Assembly (NCBI GenBank): GCA_050250755.1
Contig: JBFWOB010000027.1
Span: 1 to 64,000, forward strand
Direction: 5' to 3'
Length of the DNA stretch: 64,000 nucleotides
Source: Ga0077555 sp050250755
GTDB lineage: Bacteria > Pseudomonadota > Alphaproteobacteria > Rhizobiales > Hyphomicrobiaceae
Position 1 is the stretch's first letter, and every line of letters starts with the position of its first letter. The position numbers and the translations under genes are program-made. This document shows, one piece after another, positions 34,643 through 44,245 of this stretch. The notes under the pieces were generated by a model. It searched no databases and was not told where the DNA came from. It saw only the letters and a program-made list of their open reading frames with translations.

Positions 34643-34700
34643 CGGAGTGGGCACTGGCCAATAATCAGTGGCTAATGCACCATAATGCTAATTGCGTGTG

Positions 34701-34729
34701 CGGCGCGAAGGAAAGCTTCGCGCCGTTTT
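34701..34729 (+). terminator. Rho-independent terminator
   Basis: CGGCGCGAAG pairs perfectly with CTTCGCGCCG around GAAAG, followed by TTTT. It ends the FAH-family gene and would also shield the leftward gene at 34,773. Confidence 0.9.
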
Positions 34730-34772
34730 GATTCTATAGTTCTCTTACGCAGAGCGCTGCGGCCGGGTCGAC

Positions 34773-35276
34773 TTACTGATTATTGTTGGTGCCGCCGTCA
34801 GCAGCCGAATCCGAGAACTTGATCTTGGTTTGCGCCATTTTTCCCACCGAATCAAAATATCCGGTCTCGTCGCCTACAACGAGAGAGGGATTGCAGTCCG
34901 GCGTGCAATTGTAGGACTCGCGCTTGCCACCTTTCTGCAGATTGATCACGCGCGCTTCCTCGCGGGCTACAATCACGCGCTGATCCTGGATCACATTCCG
35001 CTCTGCATCGAGCGCGATCACGTTTGTGATGCCAAAAGTCTTTCCCGTCACGACGAGCAGATTGCTGGACTGTACGGTGACGTCGGCAATGGTGGGATTC
35101 CCGACAATGATCTCGGCAACTGGCCGCGGCAGCCGGAGAAGCTGGGACTGATCATATTTGACGATCAGATCTTGTGCTGCTGCCCCGCTCGCGGGCAAGA
35201 GGGCTGCGAGGAGAAAGCTCCGCGCGAGCGTCCCGATGCGCGATCGGGCGGAATTCGTTGTTGCGCGGCTCGACAT
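34773..35276 (-). CDS. Secretin N-domain-like pilus assembly protein
   Basis: A 167-residue protein with a signal peptide (LLAALLPASGAAAQ) and the PF13629-type pilus-assembly N-domain: LRLPRPVAEIIVGNPTIADVTV, then LLVVTGKTFGITNVIALD, then IVAREEARV. The same domain begins CpaC (VRDVIVSSPDIVDAVV, TNAFFFDANG-type), but here it is free-standing, with a polar tail and two Cys. It is divergent from the pilin genes and is likely a periplasmic part or accessory of the tad pilus. Confidence 0.8.
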   Translation of the reverse strand: MSSRATTNSARSRIGTLARSFLLAALLPASGAAAQDLIVKYDQSQLLRLPRPVAEIIVGNPTIADVTVQSSNLLVVTGKTFGITNVIALDAERNVIQDQRVIVAREEARVINLQKGGKRESYNCTPDCNPSLVVGDETGYFDSVGKMAQTKIKFSDSAADGGTNNNQ

Positions 35277-35588
35277 CGGCTGGCTCCGTCGACAAGGAAC
35301 AGGTTCGCTCGGATCATGGCGGCAATTCGTGAATGAATGGCAAACGGGTTGCCGGCTGTTGTGCCGATTCGAAGCAAACTCTGGAACGCTTTTCGCGTCG
35401 TTCGTGCTGTTTACCGAAAGTTGGTTATATCCGCTCGTGAATAGACATTTCTTGCCGCTATTTCATCGAGTTAATCTCTTGTTCAATGGCTCCGGCTACT
35501 CTCGTTCTTGTCGAGGCCAGGCAGTGCCCCGGCCGTGAAAAAGGGGCTCAAGGCCTCTAAAAGTAACCGAGTTGGGAGAGTACCAGTC
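35277..35588. other. Intergenic region between the divergent pilus genes
   Basis: About 310 bases between the leftward secretin-N-domain gene and the first Flp pilin gene. It should hold the pilin promoter and a leader, and is moderately AT-rich after 35,400. I found no operator or hairpin strong enough to name. Confidence 0.5.
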
Positions 35589-35759
35589 ATGAAGTTTCTT
35601 GCAAAGTTTGCGAAGTGCGAGTCGGGCGCCACAGCCATTGAGTACGGCCTCATCGCCGCCCTGATCGGCGTTGTCATCATCGGCGCCGTGACCAGCGTCG
35701 GCACCGAGGTCAGCGCCACATTTACTGATATCCAGGAAGGCCTAGCGACGCGTAAGTAA
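35589..35759 (+). CDS. pilA: Flp-type major pilin
   Basis: A 56-residue Flp pilin: short basic leader (MKFLAKFAKCESG), then the prepilin site G13/ATAIEYGLIAALIG and a hydrophobic helix (VVIIGAVTSVG). CpaA should cut after Gly13, leaving the Glu-Tyr motif in the mature protein. The ATG at 35,589 is preceded by a GAGAG stretch. A strong terminator follows, so this gene is expressed as its own transcript, as usual for the most abundant subunit. Confidence 0.93.
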   Translation: MKFLAKFAKCESGATAIEYGLIAALIGVVIIGAVTSVGTEVSATFTDIQEGLATRK

Positions 35760-35806
35760 GGTTGAGCTCCCTGGCGATGGGCTTGCCTTCGCCGAAGGAA
35801 TCGTTG

Positions 35807-35839
35807 AACCGCCCTCTCTGGAAAGAGATGGCGGTTTTT
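35807..35839 (+). terminator. Rho-independent terminator after the first pilin gene
   Basis: AACCGCC...TCTCT pairs with AGAGA...GGCGGTT, followed by a run of five T. It uncouples pilin from the genes downstream. Confidence 0.92.
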
Positions 35840-35973
35840 CAATTTTTACGTTCTATGGAAATTTACCGAAAAACTCGGCGTTATATGTCTGACTCTATAA
35901 TTACTTGTCTTTGTTGGACTTCTCCCGAGATCGGAGTGCGGCTGTGAGAACAATTAAAATAATTCTTAACATA

Positions 35974-36144
35974 ATGGCTCGCACCAGATGTGTGAAATGT
36001 GCTTCTGGCGCCACAAGCATTGAATATAGTCTCATCGCCGCATTTATTGGCCTTAGTATCATCATGGCCGCTGCCAGTGTTGGAACCGAGATGCAGGGGC
36101 CCTTCGAAGAAGCCACGTCCGGGCTACAACTACGCAAACAGTGA
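35974..36144 (+). CDS. Second Flp-type pilin
   Basis: Another 56-residue Flp pilin: MARTRCVKCASG, then ATSIEYSLIAAFIG and a hydrophobic helix. It matches the first pilin over the cleavage site but has IEYSL for IEYGL, a Cys pair in the leader and a different tail. The GC content is clearly lower than in its neighbours and the spacing around it is loose, so it may be a diverged or acquired paralogue. A start further upstream (35,905) is possible but would give an unusually long leader. Confidence 0.8.
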   Translation: MARTRCVKCASGATSIEYSLIAAFIGLSIIMAAASVGTEMQGPFEEATSGLQLRKQ

Positions 36145-36433
36145 TATGGTTTTTGTGGCATCGGTGGTATCGACTTGCATCGAATGAAATGCCCAAGAGT
36201 TCCGCTACGTTGTCCAACGTTCGGCGGGTTCGAAGTCGAATTTACAAAATGACGCGCTCTCGATTTCGATGGTTGATTCTTCTGCTCATCAGTTTCGACA
36301 CAATCGCGCTTGACGTCGGAGTGGGCGTAAATTGCTTCGTATGTAGGACTTATTTTACTGCCGTGCGATAAAGTGTACGGTGTTCGTCACCGACGTTCCT
36401 TTAACGGTACGTCTGATATAGTGGTGGGTCGCT

Positions 36434-36937
36434 GTGCTTGAATTCTTACTCTTTCTGTCGTTTCCCGCCGCGATGGCTTTCGCGGGTGCGATGGATCTCT
36501 TTACGATGACCATCCCGAATCGCATCTCGATCGGTTTGACCGCGGCCTTTCTCGTGGCTGCCCTGATGGTGCCTCTCGGTTGGGGCGAGATCGCAAATCA
36601 TCTTGGTGCGGGCCTGCTCATGCTTGGCGTTGGAATAGCGCTTTTCGCAGGCGGCTTTCTCGGCGGCGGTGACGCCAAGCTGATGGCGGCTGCGGCTGTC
36701 TGGTTCGGCTTTGATCGTTTGCTCGAGTACGTTGTGCTGGTCTCGATTTCGGGTGGTGCACTCGTCTTCTTGATAGTGTTCTATCGCAGTGTTGAACCGC
36801 CGCTCTGGATACGTGGTCAGCCGTGGGCGATGCGCCTTCACGAAAAGGCGAGCGGTGTTCCCTACGGAATCGCTCTCGCGGCGGGGGGGCTTTGGCTCTA
36901 TCCCTCGACATCGTGGCTGCAAAGTCTTGTCGTCTGA
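36434..36937 (+). CDS. cpaA: Prepilin peptidase CpaA/TadV
   Basis: A 167-residue membrane aspartic protease (A24 family, no methylation domain). The two catalytic Asp lie in GAMDLFTMTIPN and GGGDAKLMAA. It trims Flp pilins at the Gly site before export. GTG start at 36,434. It heads the rightward cpa gene run. Confidence 0.9.
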   Translation: MLEFLLFLSFPAAMAFAGAMDLFTMTIPNRISIGLTAAFLVAALMVPLGWGEIANHLGAGLLMLGVGIALFAGGFLGGGDAKLMAAAAVWFGFDRLLEYVVLVSISGGALVFLIVFYRSVEPPLWIRGQPWAMRLHEKASGVPYGIALAAGGLWLYPSTSWLQSLVV

Positions 36938-37100
36938 TTGCAGCCCCGAGTGTCGCCTGAGGCTCAGCGCACTCACATTGCGAATAAAATCTAACCGCTC
37001 GTCCATTGCTGGGGCAGGGATTAACTCGTCATTGACATTTGTCGAGCAAAGTCCGCTCACGCTCCCTCCGAACCAGGGACATTGAAAGGACCATTGCGTC

Positions 37101-37901
37101 ATGAAGCGAGCACAGCTCCTTGGCATAGCAATCGCTGGCGTCTGCGGCCTGGGTGCTTTTTTTCTCGCAAAGAACGTGGTCTCAAAGCCGCGCGAGATAA
37201 AGGTTGAGTCGCGCTCCAACACCACCGAGGTGCTCGTCGCCCGCTCGGGCATTTCCCTTGGGCAGATCGCGAGCGAATCCTCCTTTCGCTGGCAATCGTG
37301 GCCGCAGGATGCGGTGCCGCCCGGATCGGTCAGTCGAGACGCTGGCGGCTCATCGAGCGCCATGCGTCCCTTCATCGGCGCAATCGCGCGAACCCCAATC
37401 CTTGCCGGCGAACCGATTACCAAGGCTAAGCTTGTGAGTGCCAAAGAGGGTGGGGTTCTCGCCGCGATCCTGCCCGAAGGCAAGCGGGCGGTCGCCGTTG
37501 GAATCCGCGATGAGTATCTTGCCGCCGGAAAACTAATTCTTCCAAATGATCGCGTGGACATCATTTTGGTCCGCAAGCAACGTACGCGCGCCGGCGTGGA
37601 GGAAACCTCCAGCGAGACGCTCTTCCGGGATATTCGTGTGCTCGCGATTGGGCAACGCATCGAGGTCAAAGAAGGGCAGAAGAACGCCGACGGGAACACG
37701 GCGACGCTCGAGCTTACGCCACAAGAGGCGGAAGAGCTGGTGCTGGCACGCTCCAAGGGTGAGATCACGCTGGCTCTTCGTTCGATTGCCGACTTTGACA
37801 AGAAAGAAGCTCCTGTCAGTTCCAAGAAGGACGTCAGTGTCTCGAGCACTGTCAAGGTGCTCCGGTATGGCATCAAGTCCCGGTCGTACGGTGTGAACTG
37901 A
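37101..37901 (+). CDS. cpaB: Pilus assembly protein CpaB/RcpC
   Basis: A 266-residue protein with an N-terminal signal-anchor (LLGIAIAGVCGLGAFFLAKNV), an SAF/RcpC domain (VLVARSGISLGQIASESSFRWQSWP; ILAGEPITKAKLV) and a C-terminal beta domain (VDIILVRKQRT..., TLELTPQEAEELVLA). It supports the secretin channel in the periplasm. It precedes cpaC by 97 bases. Confidence 0.92.
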   Translation: MKRAQLLGIAIAGVCGLGAFFLAKNVVSKPREIKVESRSNTTEVLVARSGISLGQIASESSFRWQSWPQDAVPPGSVSRDAGGSSSAMRPFIGAIARTPILAGEPITKAKLVSAKEGGVLAAILPEGKRAVAVGIRDEYLAAGKLILPNDRVDIILVRKQRTRAGVEETSSETLFRDIRVLAIGQRIEVKEGQKNADGNTATLELTPQEAEELVLARSKGEITLALRSIADFDKKEAPVSSKKDVSVSSTVKVLRYGIKSRSYGVN

Positions 37902-37998
37902 GTGGCCTGCCTGCCTGGGTAAAAGTTCAGTCAAAGTTTGTGAATGTTGCGTGTGCGTCTGTCCGTGCTCCCGGTAGCTCGTCAGAAAGCTTCAAATC

Positions 37999-39606
37999 AT
38001 GCGCAACTTCTCTCTTAAGTTATATGGCGCCGCTATTGCCGGATTCACCGGTCTCGTCGCTCACATTTTGCTCGCACCTGCCGTTGAGGCGGCAGACTAT
38101 TCAGGGCGTCGGAATGTGAGGCCAATTTCGGCCAACGCATCGTACGACTCAGACCATCAATCCCTCTTGCGTTTGACGGAGCGAGACGGGTTTCCGATCC
38201 ATCGCGCCATCAAGCTTGGTCGTAACAAGTCGATGTTGATCGAAGTGCCGCACGAGCTACGTGACGTCATCGTGTCGAGCCCGGACATTGTTGACGCGGT
38301 GGTGCAGAGCTCGAACCGCGTGTATCTGATCGGCAAGAAAGTAGGACAGGCCAACGCATTCTTCTTCGATGCGAATGGCCAGCAAATTGCAACCTTTGAA
38401 CTGGTGGTTGAGCACGATACAGCAGTGCTCGATACGCTCTTTAAACGGCTTTTACCCGGGTCCAATATCAAGACCGAAATCCTGAATGAAACGGTTATCT
38501 TAACTGGGTCGGTGCGGAACCCATCCGATTCTTCGCGCGCAGCCGATATTGCCAGCCGCTTCATCGTGACACCGACACCCGAAGAGAACGCTCGCCATGG
38601 CAAGAAGGTGATCAACCTGCTTCAGGTTGAGGCCGAAGAGCAAGTCATGCTTCGCGTTAAGGTCGCCGAGGTTGAGCGCTCTGTGCTGAAGCAATTCGGT
38701 ATCAACATGGGTACCGAATTGCGACTGGGTAATCTAACCACAAGCATTATGACGAACAATTCGTTCCCATTGACCTCCGTCAATGGGCTTGGGGCAGCGA
38801 CGCAGGCGTTTCGACACAATGATCAGCCGTTTGGAACGGGGTGTGATGTTGCGTCGTCTGATGGAGTGGCAAACGGACTGGACAAGGCTTTTGTAACATC
38901 CGGGATCTCCAACATTTTGAGCATGGGAAGTAGTTGCCTCAGCCATACAATCAAAGCGCTTGAGCGGAACGGTCTCATCAAGACGCTGGCTGAGCCAAAC
39001 CTGACGGCGATTTCAGGTGAGTCAGCAAAATTCTTAGCAGGTGGTGAGTACCCGGTACCGGTTTCCAACAATCAGGGGCAGATCGGCATCAGCTTCAAGG
39101 AGTTCGGTGTCAGCGTCGCCTTCACGCCGATCGTCCTCTCGGAAGGCCGAATCAATCTGAAAATCGAAACGGAAGTGTCCGAGCTTTCGGATGCCGGCTC
39201 TCTGCAGCTTTCGGGAGTGGCTATTCCCGCTCTGAAAAAGCGTCGCGCGAACTCTGTCGTCGAGCTTCCATCGGGCGGTACCCTCGCGATGGCGGGTCTC
39301 CTATCGGAGGATACACGAAAGAACATCGACGGTTTCCCGGGGCTGAAAGATCTGCCGGTACTCGGTACGTTGTTCCGTAGTCAGGATTTCATCAAGCGCG
39401 AGACCGAACTCGTCGTGCTTGTCACACCTTACGTTGCTCGTCCGAGCGCGATGCACAATATGGCGCGTCCTAGCGACGGCTTGGCGCCTGCATCCGATCT
39501 CAAGTCGAACATCCTCGGTCACATGAACCGTGTCTACGGCGATAACGTCCCCGTGTCCGCCCGCGGCGGGCTGAAGGACGGCAGCATCGGCTTCATCGTC
39601 GACTAA
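37999..39606 (+). CDS. cpaC: Tad pilus secretin CpaC/RcpA
   Basis: A 535-residue outer-membrane secretin: signal peptide (AAIAGFTGLVAHILLAPAVEA), pilus N-domain (about 70-150), BON-like domain and the secretin core with GLIKTLAEPNLTAISGESAKFLAGGEYPVP and the conserved VPVLGTLF/ELVVLVTPY end. It makes the outer-membrane pore for the pilus. The sequence from about residue 235 to 310 is less conserved and Asn/Ser/Gly-rich. Confidence 0.93.
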   Translation: MRNFSLKLYGAAIAGFTGLVAHILLAPAVEAADYSGRRNVRPISANASYDSDHQSLLRLTERDGFPIHRAIKLGRNKSMLIEVPHELRDVIVSSPDIVDAVVQSSNRVYLIGKKVGQANAFFFDANGQQIATFELVVEHDTAVLDTLFKRLLPGSNIKTEILNETVILTGSVRNPSDSSRAADIASRFIVTPTPEENARHGKKVINLLQVEAEEQVMLRVKVAEVERSVLKQFGINMGTELRLGNLTTSIMTNNSFPLTSVNGLGAATQAFRHNDQPFGTGCDVASSDGVANGLDKAFVTSGISNILSMGSSCLSHTIKALERNGLIKTLAEPNLTAISGESAKFLAGGEYPVPVSNNQGQIGISFKEFGVSVAFTPIVLSEGRINLKIETEVSELSDAGSLQLSGVAIPALKKRRANSVVELPSGGTLAMAGLLSEDTRKNIDGFPGLKDLPVLGTLFRSQDFIKRETELVVLVTPYVARPSAMHNMARPSDGLAPASDLKSNILGHMNRVYGDNVPVSARGGLKDGSIGFIVD

Positions 39607-39629
39607 GGCCAGAGCGCCGGAGACCCACA

Positions 39630-40370
39630 ATGACCAACTCGATCGTAGACACCAAGGTCGCCTGCCACTCGGCCCGTGCCATTTTCCTCGGCTTGGCTTC
39701 TATCTTCGCCGGGCTCGCGTTGACGGGCTGCTCAAATGGTCTGGATCCCGGCGGCCACGTCGCTGGCTGGGCCATGATAAGTCCCGAGCAGCGCCATCCG
39801 ATCATCGTCTCGGAAGAGCCCGCCACGCACTCGGTGCGCGTCGCACGCGGCTCGAACGGCTTGACGCCGCATCAACGTGCTGGCGTGGCGGATTTCATCG
39901 GTCGTTATCGTGCATCCGATGCCGGCAACAGCCGCTTGTCGATTGCGGTGCCGTCGGGTGCTTCGAATGAGATTTCGGCGCTTAAAGCCGTGACTGATGT
40001 ACGCGCAATCGCTCAGGATTTCGGGATCGACGAGAGTCGTATCGCTGTCAGCCCGTATAGCAGTCATGCGCGCGACGCAGCCATTCGTGTTTCCTACACG
40101 CGATACATCGCCGAGGCGTCGGAGTGTGGCCAGTGGCCGACAAATCTCGGTGATGATCCGCGCAATCTCCCGTACCCAAATCTCGGCTGCGCGACTCAAC
40201 GAAACTTCGCGATGCAGGTGGCGAATCCCGCTGACCTCTTGGGCCCACGCACGATGACGCCGGCCGTCGCCGAGCGCAGGGATGCGCATTGGGACAAGTT
40301 CAAGAAGGGTGAGTCGACGATTGCCAAGCGAGACCAGGACGAGCGTGCCTCGACCAAGGGCGACAATTGA
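39630..40370 (+). CDS. cpaD: Pilus assembly lipoprotein CpaD
   Basis: A 246-residue lipoprotein with a clear lipobox (ALTGC, Cys at about 34). The CpaD domain follows, with LTPHQRAGVADFIGRYR, VRVSYTRYIAEASECGQWP (a Cys of the usual pair) and LGCATQRNFAMQVANPADLLGPR. It lies between the secretin and CpaE genes, as in the standard cpa order, and helps place the secretin in the outer membrane. Confidence 0.93.
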   Translation: MTNSIVDTKVACHSARAIFLGLASIFAGLALTGCSNGLDPGGHVAGWAMISPEQRHPIIVSEEPATHSVRVARGSNGLTPHQRAGVADFIGRYRASDAGNSRLSIAVPSGASNEISALKAVTDVRAIAQDFGIDESRIAVSPYSSHARDAAIRVSYTRYIAEASECGQWPTNLGDDPRNLPYPNLGCATQRNFAMQVANPADLLGPRTMTPAVAERRDAHWDKFKKGESTIAKRDQDERASTKGDN

Positions 40371-40403
40371 TTGGACGCAGTGAGGAGCAAGGAAACGTAC
40401 GCC

Positions 40404-41684
40404 ATGGCTTCTGAGGCAACGAGCCGCGAGCTCGCGATGATCGACGAAGATGGGCAGGAGGAAGTACCTGCCAACCGGGCGCGTCCGATCCCGCGCATTT
40501 CCATTCAGGCATTCTGTGAAGAACCGCCGACCGCGGAAGCCGTGCAGATAGCCGCCGAGGATCGGCGATTGTCAAAGGCGCACGTGTCGGTGCACATGGG
40601 GGGTATAGAGGCGGCCGCCGCCCACTATCAAGAAAGTCCGACACCGAACCTGATCGTTATCGAATCGTCGCTGCGCCCGGCGGAACTGCTCAATCAGCTC
40701 GACTTGTTAGCCGAGTGCTGCGATGCGGGAACAAAGGTCGTTGTCGTCGGCGTAGCGAACGATGTGCTGCTCTATCGTGAGCTTTTGAAGCGCGGTGTTG
40801 CAGAGTACTTGATCGGCCCTGTTTCGCCGATGCAGGTGATGGAGTCGATCTCAAACCTCTATAATGATCCGAACGCCGATCCGGTTGGCCATATCCTCGC
40901 GTTTGTGGGCGCGAAAGGCGGTATCGGGTCGTCGACTGTGTGCCACAACGTTTCGTGGTGCATGTCCGAAATGCTGAAAGCGAGCGTCGTCATCGCGGAT
41001 CTCGATCTTGCGTTCGGTACGGCGGGGCTCGATTTCAATCAAGATCCCGTGCAGGGCATTGCGGAAGCGCTTGGCAGCCCTGAACGCTTGGACGAAGTTT
41101 TGCTGGATCGCTTGCTCACCAAGTGTTCCCAGCATCTTTCGATCTTCGCTGCTCCTGGCACGCTCGACCGTGACTACGATCTCACGGCGGACAGCTGCGA
41201 CATCGTCCTCGACGTTGTGCGCCAGAATGTGCCTTTCGTGACGGTGGATCTGCCGCACGTGTGGACGTCGTGGTCGAAGCGCATCCTGACGCAGGCCGAC
41301 GAGATCATCGTTACGGCGACGCCGGATCTCGCGAGCCTGCGCAATACCAAAAACCTGATCGATCTGTTGAAGCAGGTTCGCCAGAACGACCGCCATCCCC
41401 ATCTTGTGATCAATATGCAGGGTGTTCCCAAACGCCCGGAGATCCCAGTCAAAGATTTCGAGCAGGCTCTCGATCTCAAGGCCTGCTCGGTCATCGAGTT
41501 CGATGCCGAGGCATTCGGCCAGGCGGCGAATAATGGCCAGATGGTCGAGGAGATGTCGCCGAAGGCGAAGTCGGTGCAGAACTTCCGTGAAATCGCACTT
41601 GCCGTCACGGGGCGTCGCGAAACCCGGGTTGAAAAGAAGTCGGCCCTCGCACCATTCCTCGAGCGTTTCAAGATCAAGCGGTAA
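40404..41684 (+). CDS. cpaE: CpaE-type pilus localisation ATPase (MinD/ParA-like)
   Basis: A 426-residue protein: an N-terminal response-regulator-like domain (about 40-150) and a C-terminal MinD/ParA-type ATPase domain with the deviant Walker A GAKGGIGSST and then VIADLDLAFGTAGLDF. It places the Tad machine at the cell pole or envelope site. I start at the ATG 40,404, since the open frame above it begins inside the intergenic gap after cpaD. Confidence 0.9.
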   Translation: MASEATSRELAMIDEDGQEEVPANRARPIPRISIQAFCEEPPTAEAVQIAAEDRRLSKAHVSVHMGGIEAAAAHYQESPTPNLIVIESSLRPAELLNQLDLLAECCDAGTKVVVVGVANDVLLYRELLKRGVAEYLIGPVSPMQVMESISNLYNDPNADPVGHILAFVGAKGGIGSSTVCHNVSWCMSEMLKASVVIADLDLAFGTAGLDFNQDPVQGIAEALGSPERLDEVLLDRLLTKCSQHLSIFAAPGTLDRDYDLTADSCDIVLDVVRQNVPFVTVDLPHVWTSWSKRILTQADEIIVTATPDLASLRNTKNLIDLLKQVRQNDRHPHLVINMQGVPKRPEIPVKDFEQALDLKACSVIEFDAEAFGQAANNGQMVEEMSPKAKSVQNFREIALAVTGRRETRVEKKSALAPFLERFKIKR

Positions 41685-41696
41685 GGAGCCCTGACG

Positions 41697-43163
41697 ATGT
41701 TCGGAAGGCGATCGAACGAGGCAGGAGGGCCGCGACGCCCGTTGCCCCAGCAGGCAGCGGCACAGGCGCCGGCGAGGATGAACTCTGAGCCGAAGCCGAC
41801 TGCCGCGCATGCGCCCGCACCTCCGCGGCCCGAACCCGTCGAACCGGAACGCAAGCATTCGGAAGATTACTACGACGTTAAGACAACCGTCTTCAACGCG
41901 CTGATTGACACGATTGATCTGACACAGCTTGCAAAGCTTGAGGCGGCGGCGGCACGCGAGGAAATTCGCGACATTGTCGGCGAGATCATTCAACTCAAGA
42001 ATGTCGTTATGTCTATCGCGGAGCAGGAGGAGCTCCTTGAGGACATTTGTAACGACGTGCTTGGCTATGGTCCGCTGGAGCCGCTGCTCGCGCGCGATGA
42101 CATCGCCGATATCATGGTGAACGGTGCTACCACGACATTTATCGAAGTCGGTGGGAAGGTCCAAAAGACGGGCGTACGGTTTGCCGACAATGCGCAGCTC
42201 ATGAATATCTGCCAGCGTATCGTCAGCCAGGTCGGCCGCCGCGTAGATGAATCGAGCCCGATCTGTGACGCGCGCCTTCCCGACGGCTCCCGCGTCAACG
42301 TGATCGCGCCACCGCTCGCGATCGACGGCCCCGCACTTACGATTCGAAAATTCAAGAAGGACCGCCTGCGCCTCGAACAGCTCACCAAGTTTGGCTCCAT
42401 CTCGCCGGCGGGTAAAACCCTGCTCGAGATTATTGGTCGGGTGCGCTGCAATGTGATTGTGTCGGGTGGAACGGGCTCGGGAAAGACGACGCTTCTGAAC
42501 TGTCTCTCGTCGAGTGTCGATAATGACGAGCGCATCATCACGTGCGAGGACTCGGCAGAGCTTCAGCTCCAACAACCGCATGTGGTTCGTCTCGAAACGC
42601 GCCCACCAAACCTCGAAGGCGAAGGTCAGATCACTATGCGTGATCTGGTGAGGAATTGTCTGCGTATGCGACCCGAGCGGATCATCGTGGGCGAGGTGCG
42701 CGGGCCGGAGGCGTTCGATCTTCTTCAGGCGATGAATACCGGCCACGACGGCTCGATGGGAACGCTCCACGCCAACAGCCCGCGCGAAGCCATCAGCCGT
42801 ATGGAATCGATGATCATGATGGGCGGGTTCTCCCTACCGACTAAAACTATCCGCGAAATGATCACCGGCTCCGTCGATATTATCGTGCAGGCCTCGCGCC
42901 TCAGGGACGGTTCGCGCAAGATCACGCACGTCACCGAGGTCGTTGGCATGGAAGGTGATGTCGTCACGTTACAAAACCTGTTGGTGTTTGAAATCACCGG
43001 CGAGGATGCCCATGGCAAGATCATTGGGCGGCATCGGTCGACTGGTATTGCACGGCCGCGCTTCTGGGAGCGCGCCGAGTACTACGGCGAGACGGAGCGG
43101 CTGACCAACGCCCTCGCATCGAGCGAGGTGCGTGATGAGTACGGCAATACGATAGGTGAGTGA
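41697..43163 (+). CDS. cpaF: Tad pilus secretion ATPase CpaF/TadA
   Basis: A 488-residue hexameric secretion ATPase. A Pro/Ala-rich disordered N-terminus (1-60) precedes the catalytic core with Walker A VSGGTGSGKTT, the Asp box (ITCEDSAELQL), Walker B-like RPERIIVGEVRGPEA and the His box (TGHDGSMGTLHANSP). It powers extension (and in Caulobacter also retraction) of the pilus. It ends one base before tadB. Confidence 0.95.
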   Translation: MFGRRSNEAGGPRRPLPQQAAAQAPARMNSEPKPTAAHAPAPPRPEPVEPERKHSEDYYDVKTTVFNALIDTIDLTQLAKLEAAAAREEIRDIVGEIIQLKNVVMSIAEQEELLEDICNDVLGYGPLEPLLARDDIADIMVNGATTTFIEVGGKVQKTGVRFADNAQLMNICQRIVSQVGRRVDESSPICDARLPDGSRVNVIAPPLAIDGPALTIRKFKKDRLRLEQLTKFGSISPAGKTLLEIIGRVRCNVIVSGGTGSGKTTLLNCLSSSVDNDERIITCEDSAELQLQQPHVVRLETRPPNLEGEGQITMRDLVRNCLRMRPERIIVGEVRGPEAFDLLQAMNTGHDGSMGTLHANSPREAISRMESMIMMGGFSLPTKTIREMITGSVDIIVQASRLRDGSRKITHVTEVVGMEGDVVTLQNLLVFEITGEDAHGKIIGRHRSTGIARPRFWERAEYYGETERLTNALASSEVRDEYGNTIGE

Positions 43164-43164
43164 G

Positions 43165-44169
43165 ATGACAGAGCTCTCGCCCGAGATGATGCAGATCCTA
43201 CTGGGATCCATCGTCGCGGTGTCCGCCGGCGCAGTGATCTTTTTGTTCCTCAATCCGTACCTTTCGGGCGAGGTTCAGCGCGATAAGCGTTTGCATGGCG
43301 TTACCGAGAATCGCGCAAAGCGTGTTCAAGCACGTGCGCGTGACGACGAGCTGCAGAGCCGCCGAAGGCAGGTCGCAGACACTTTGAAGGAGATCGAGAG
43401 CCGTCAGAAGGCGCGCGAGAAGGTGACGCTGCGCCTGCGTCTGCAGCGGGCCGGCCTCGATACCACGCCGAATGCCTTCTGGATCGCGAGTGGGGCGGCT
43501 GGTTTCGTCACGGGCGTTCTGACATACTTTTCGACGCCCGGAATGACACCACTCATCTCGCTTGCTGCGGTTTTTGTTGGTGGCCTGGGATTGCCGCGCT
43601 GGGTACTTTCTTTCTTGACCAAGAGGCGTCAGAAAAAATTTACCGCAGAGTTTGCCAATGCCATTGATGTCATCGTCCGCGGCGTGAAGTCCGGCCTGCC
43701 GCTCAACGAATGTCTTGGTATTATCGCGCGCGAAAGCCCGTCTCCCATCCGGGAGGAATTCCAAGATATCGTCGAGCAAAGCCGCGTCGGCGTACCCCTT
43801 CAGGAGTGCTTCGAACGCACGATGCAGCGCATGCCTTTGGCGGAGGTAAAGTTTTTCGCGATCGTCATCGGCATCCAGCAGCAGGCGGGCGGCAACCTCT
43901 CCGAGGCCCTTGGCAACTTGTCTGGCGTCCTGCGTGATCGCAAAAAGCTGTCGATGAAAGTCAGCGCACTTTCGGCCGAGGCAAAGGCATCAGCCGCAGT
44001 GCTCGGCGCTCTTCCGTTCATTGTCATGACCATGGTTTATCTTACGACGCCTAAGTACATCATGCTGTTGGTTCACACGAAAACCGGCAACTTCATGCTG
44101 ATGGCTGCGGCTTTCTGGATGACCTGCGGCATCCTCGTGATGCGCAAAATGATCAATTTCAAGTACTGA
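43165..44169 (+). CDS. tadB: Tad pilus inner-membrane platform protein TadB
   Basis: A 334-residue protein with hydrophobic segments near residues 10-35, 95-140 and 275-330, and the T2SSF cytoplasmic domain (EFANAIDVIVRGVKSGLPLNECL) between. It forms the platform on which CpaF acts. The ATG at 43,165 is one base after the cpaF stop; a GTG nine bases earlier would overlap it. Confidence 0.93.
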   Translation: MTELSPEMMQILLGSIVAVSAGAVIFLFLNPYLSGEVQRDKRLHGVTENRAKRVQARARDDELQSRRRQVADTLKEIESRQKAREKVTLRLRLQRAGLDTTPNAFWIASGAAGFVTGVLTYFSTPGMTPLISLAAVFVGGLGLPRWVLSFLTKRRQKKFTAEFANAIDVIVRGVKSGLPLNECLGIIARESPSPIREEFQDIVEQSRVGVPLQECFERTMQRMPLAEVKFFAIVIGIQQQAGGNLSEALGNLSGVLRDRKKLSMKVSALSAEAKASAAVLGALPFIVMTMVYLTTPKYIMLLVHTKTGNFMLMAAAFWMTCGILVMRKMINFKY

Positions 44170-44245
44170 GCCGAGTGCTGCGCGCGACTTTGGGTCGCCC
44201 CGCAGTGAGCGCGGACAGCACGCCTGAAGCGACACGAGGCAAGCC

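Noticed and set aside
40851..42770. 639-residue - strand frame
   Set aside because: Antisense shadow of cpaE and cpaF, rich in His/Arg.
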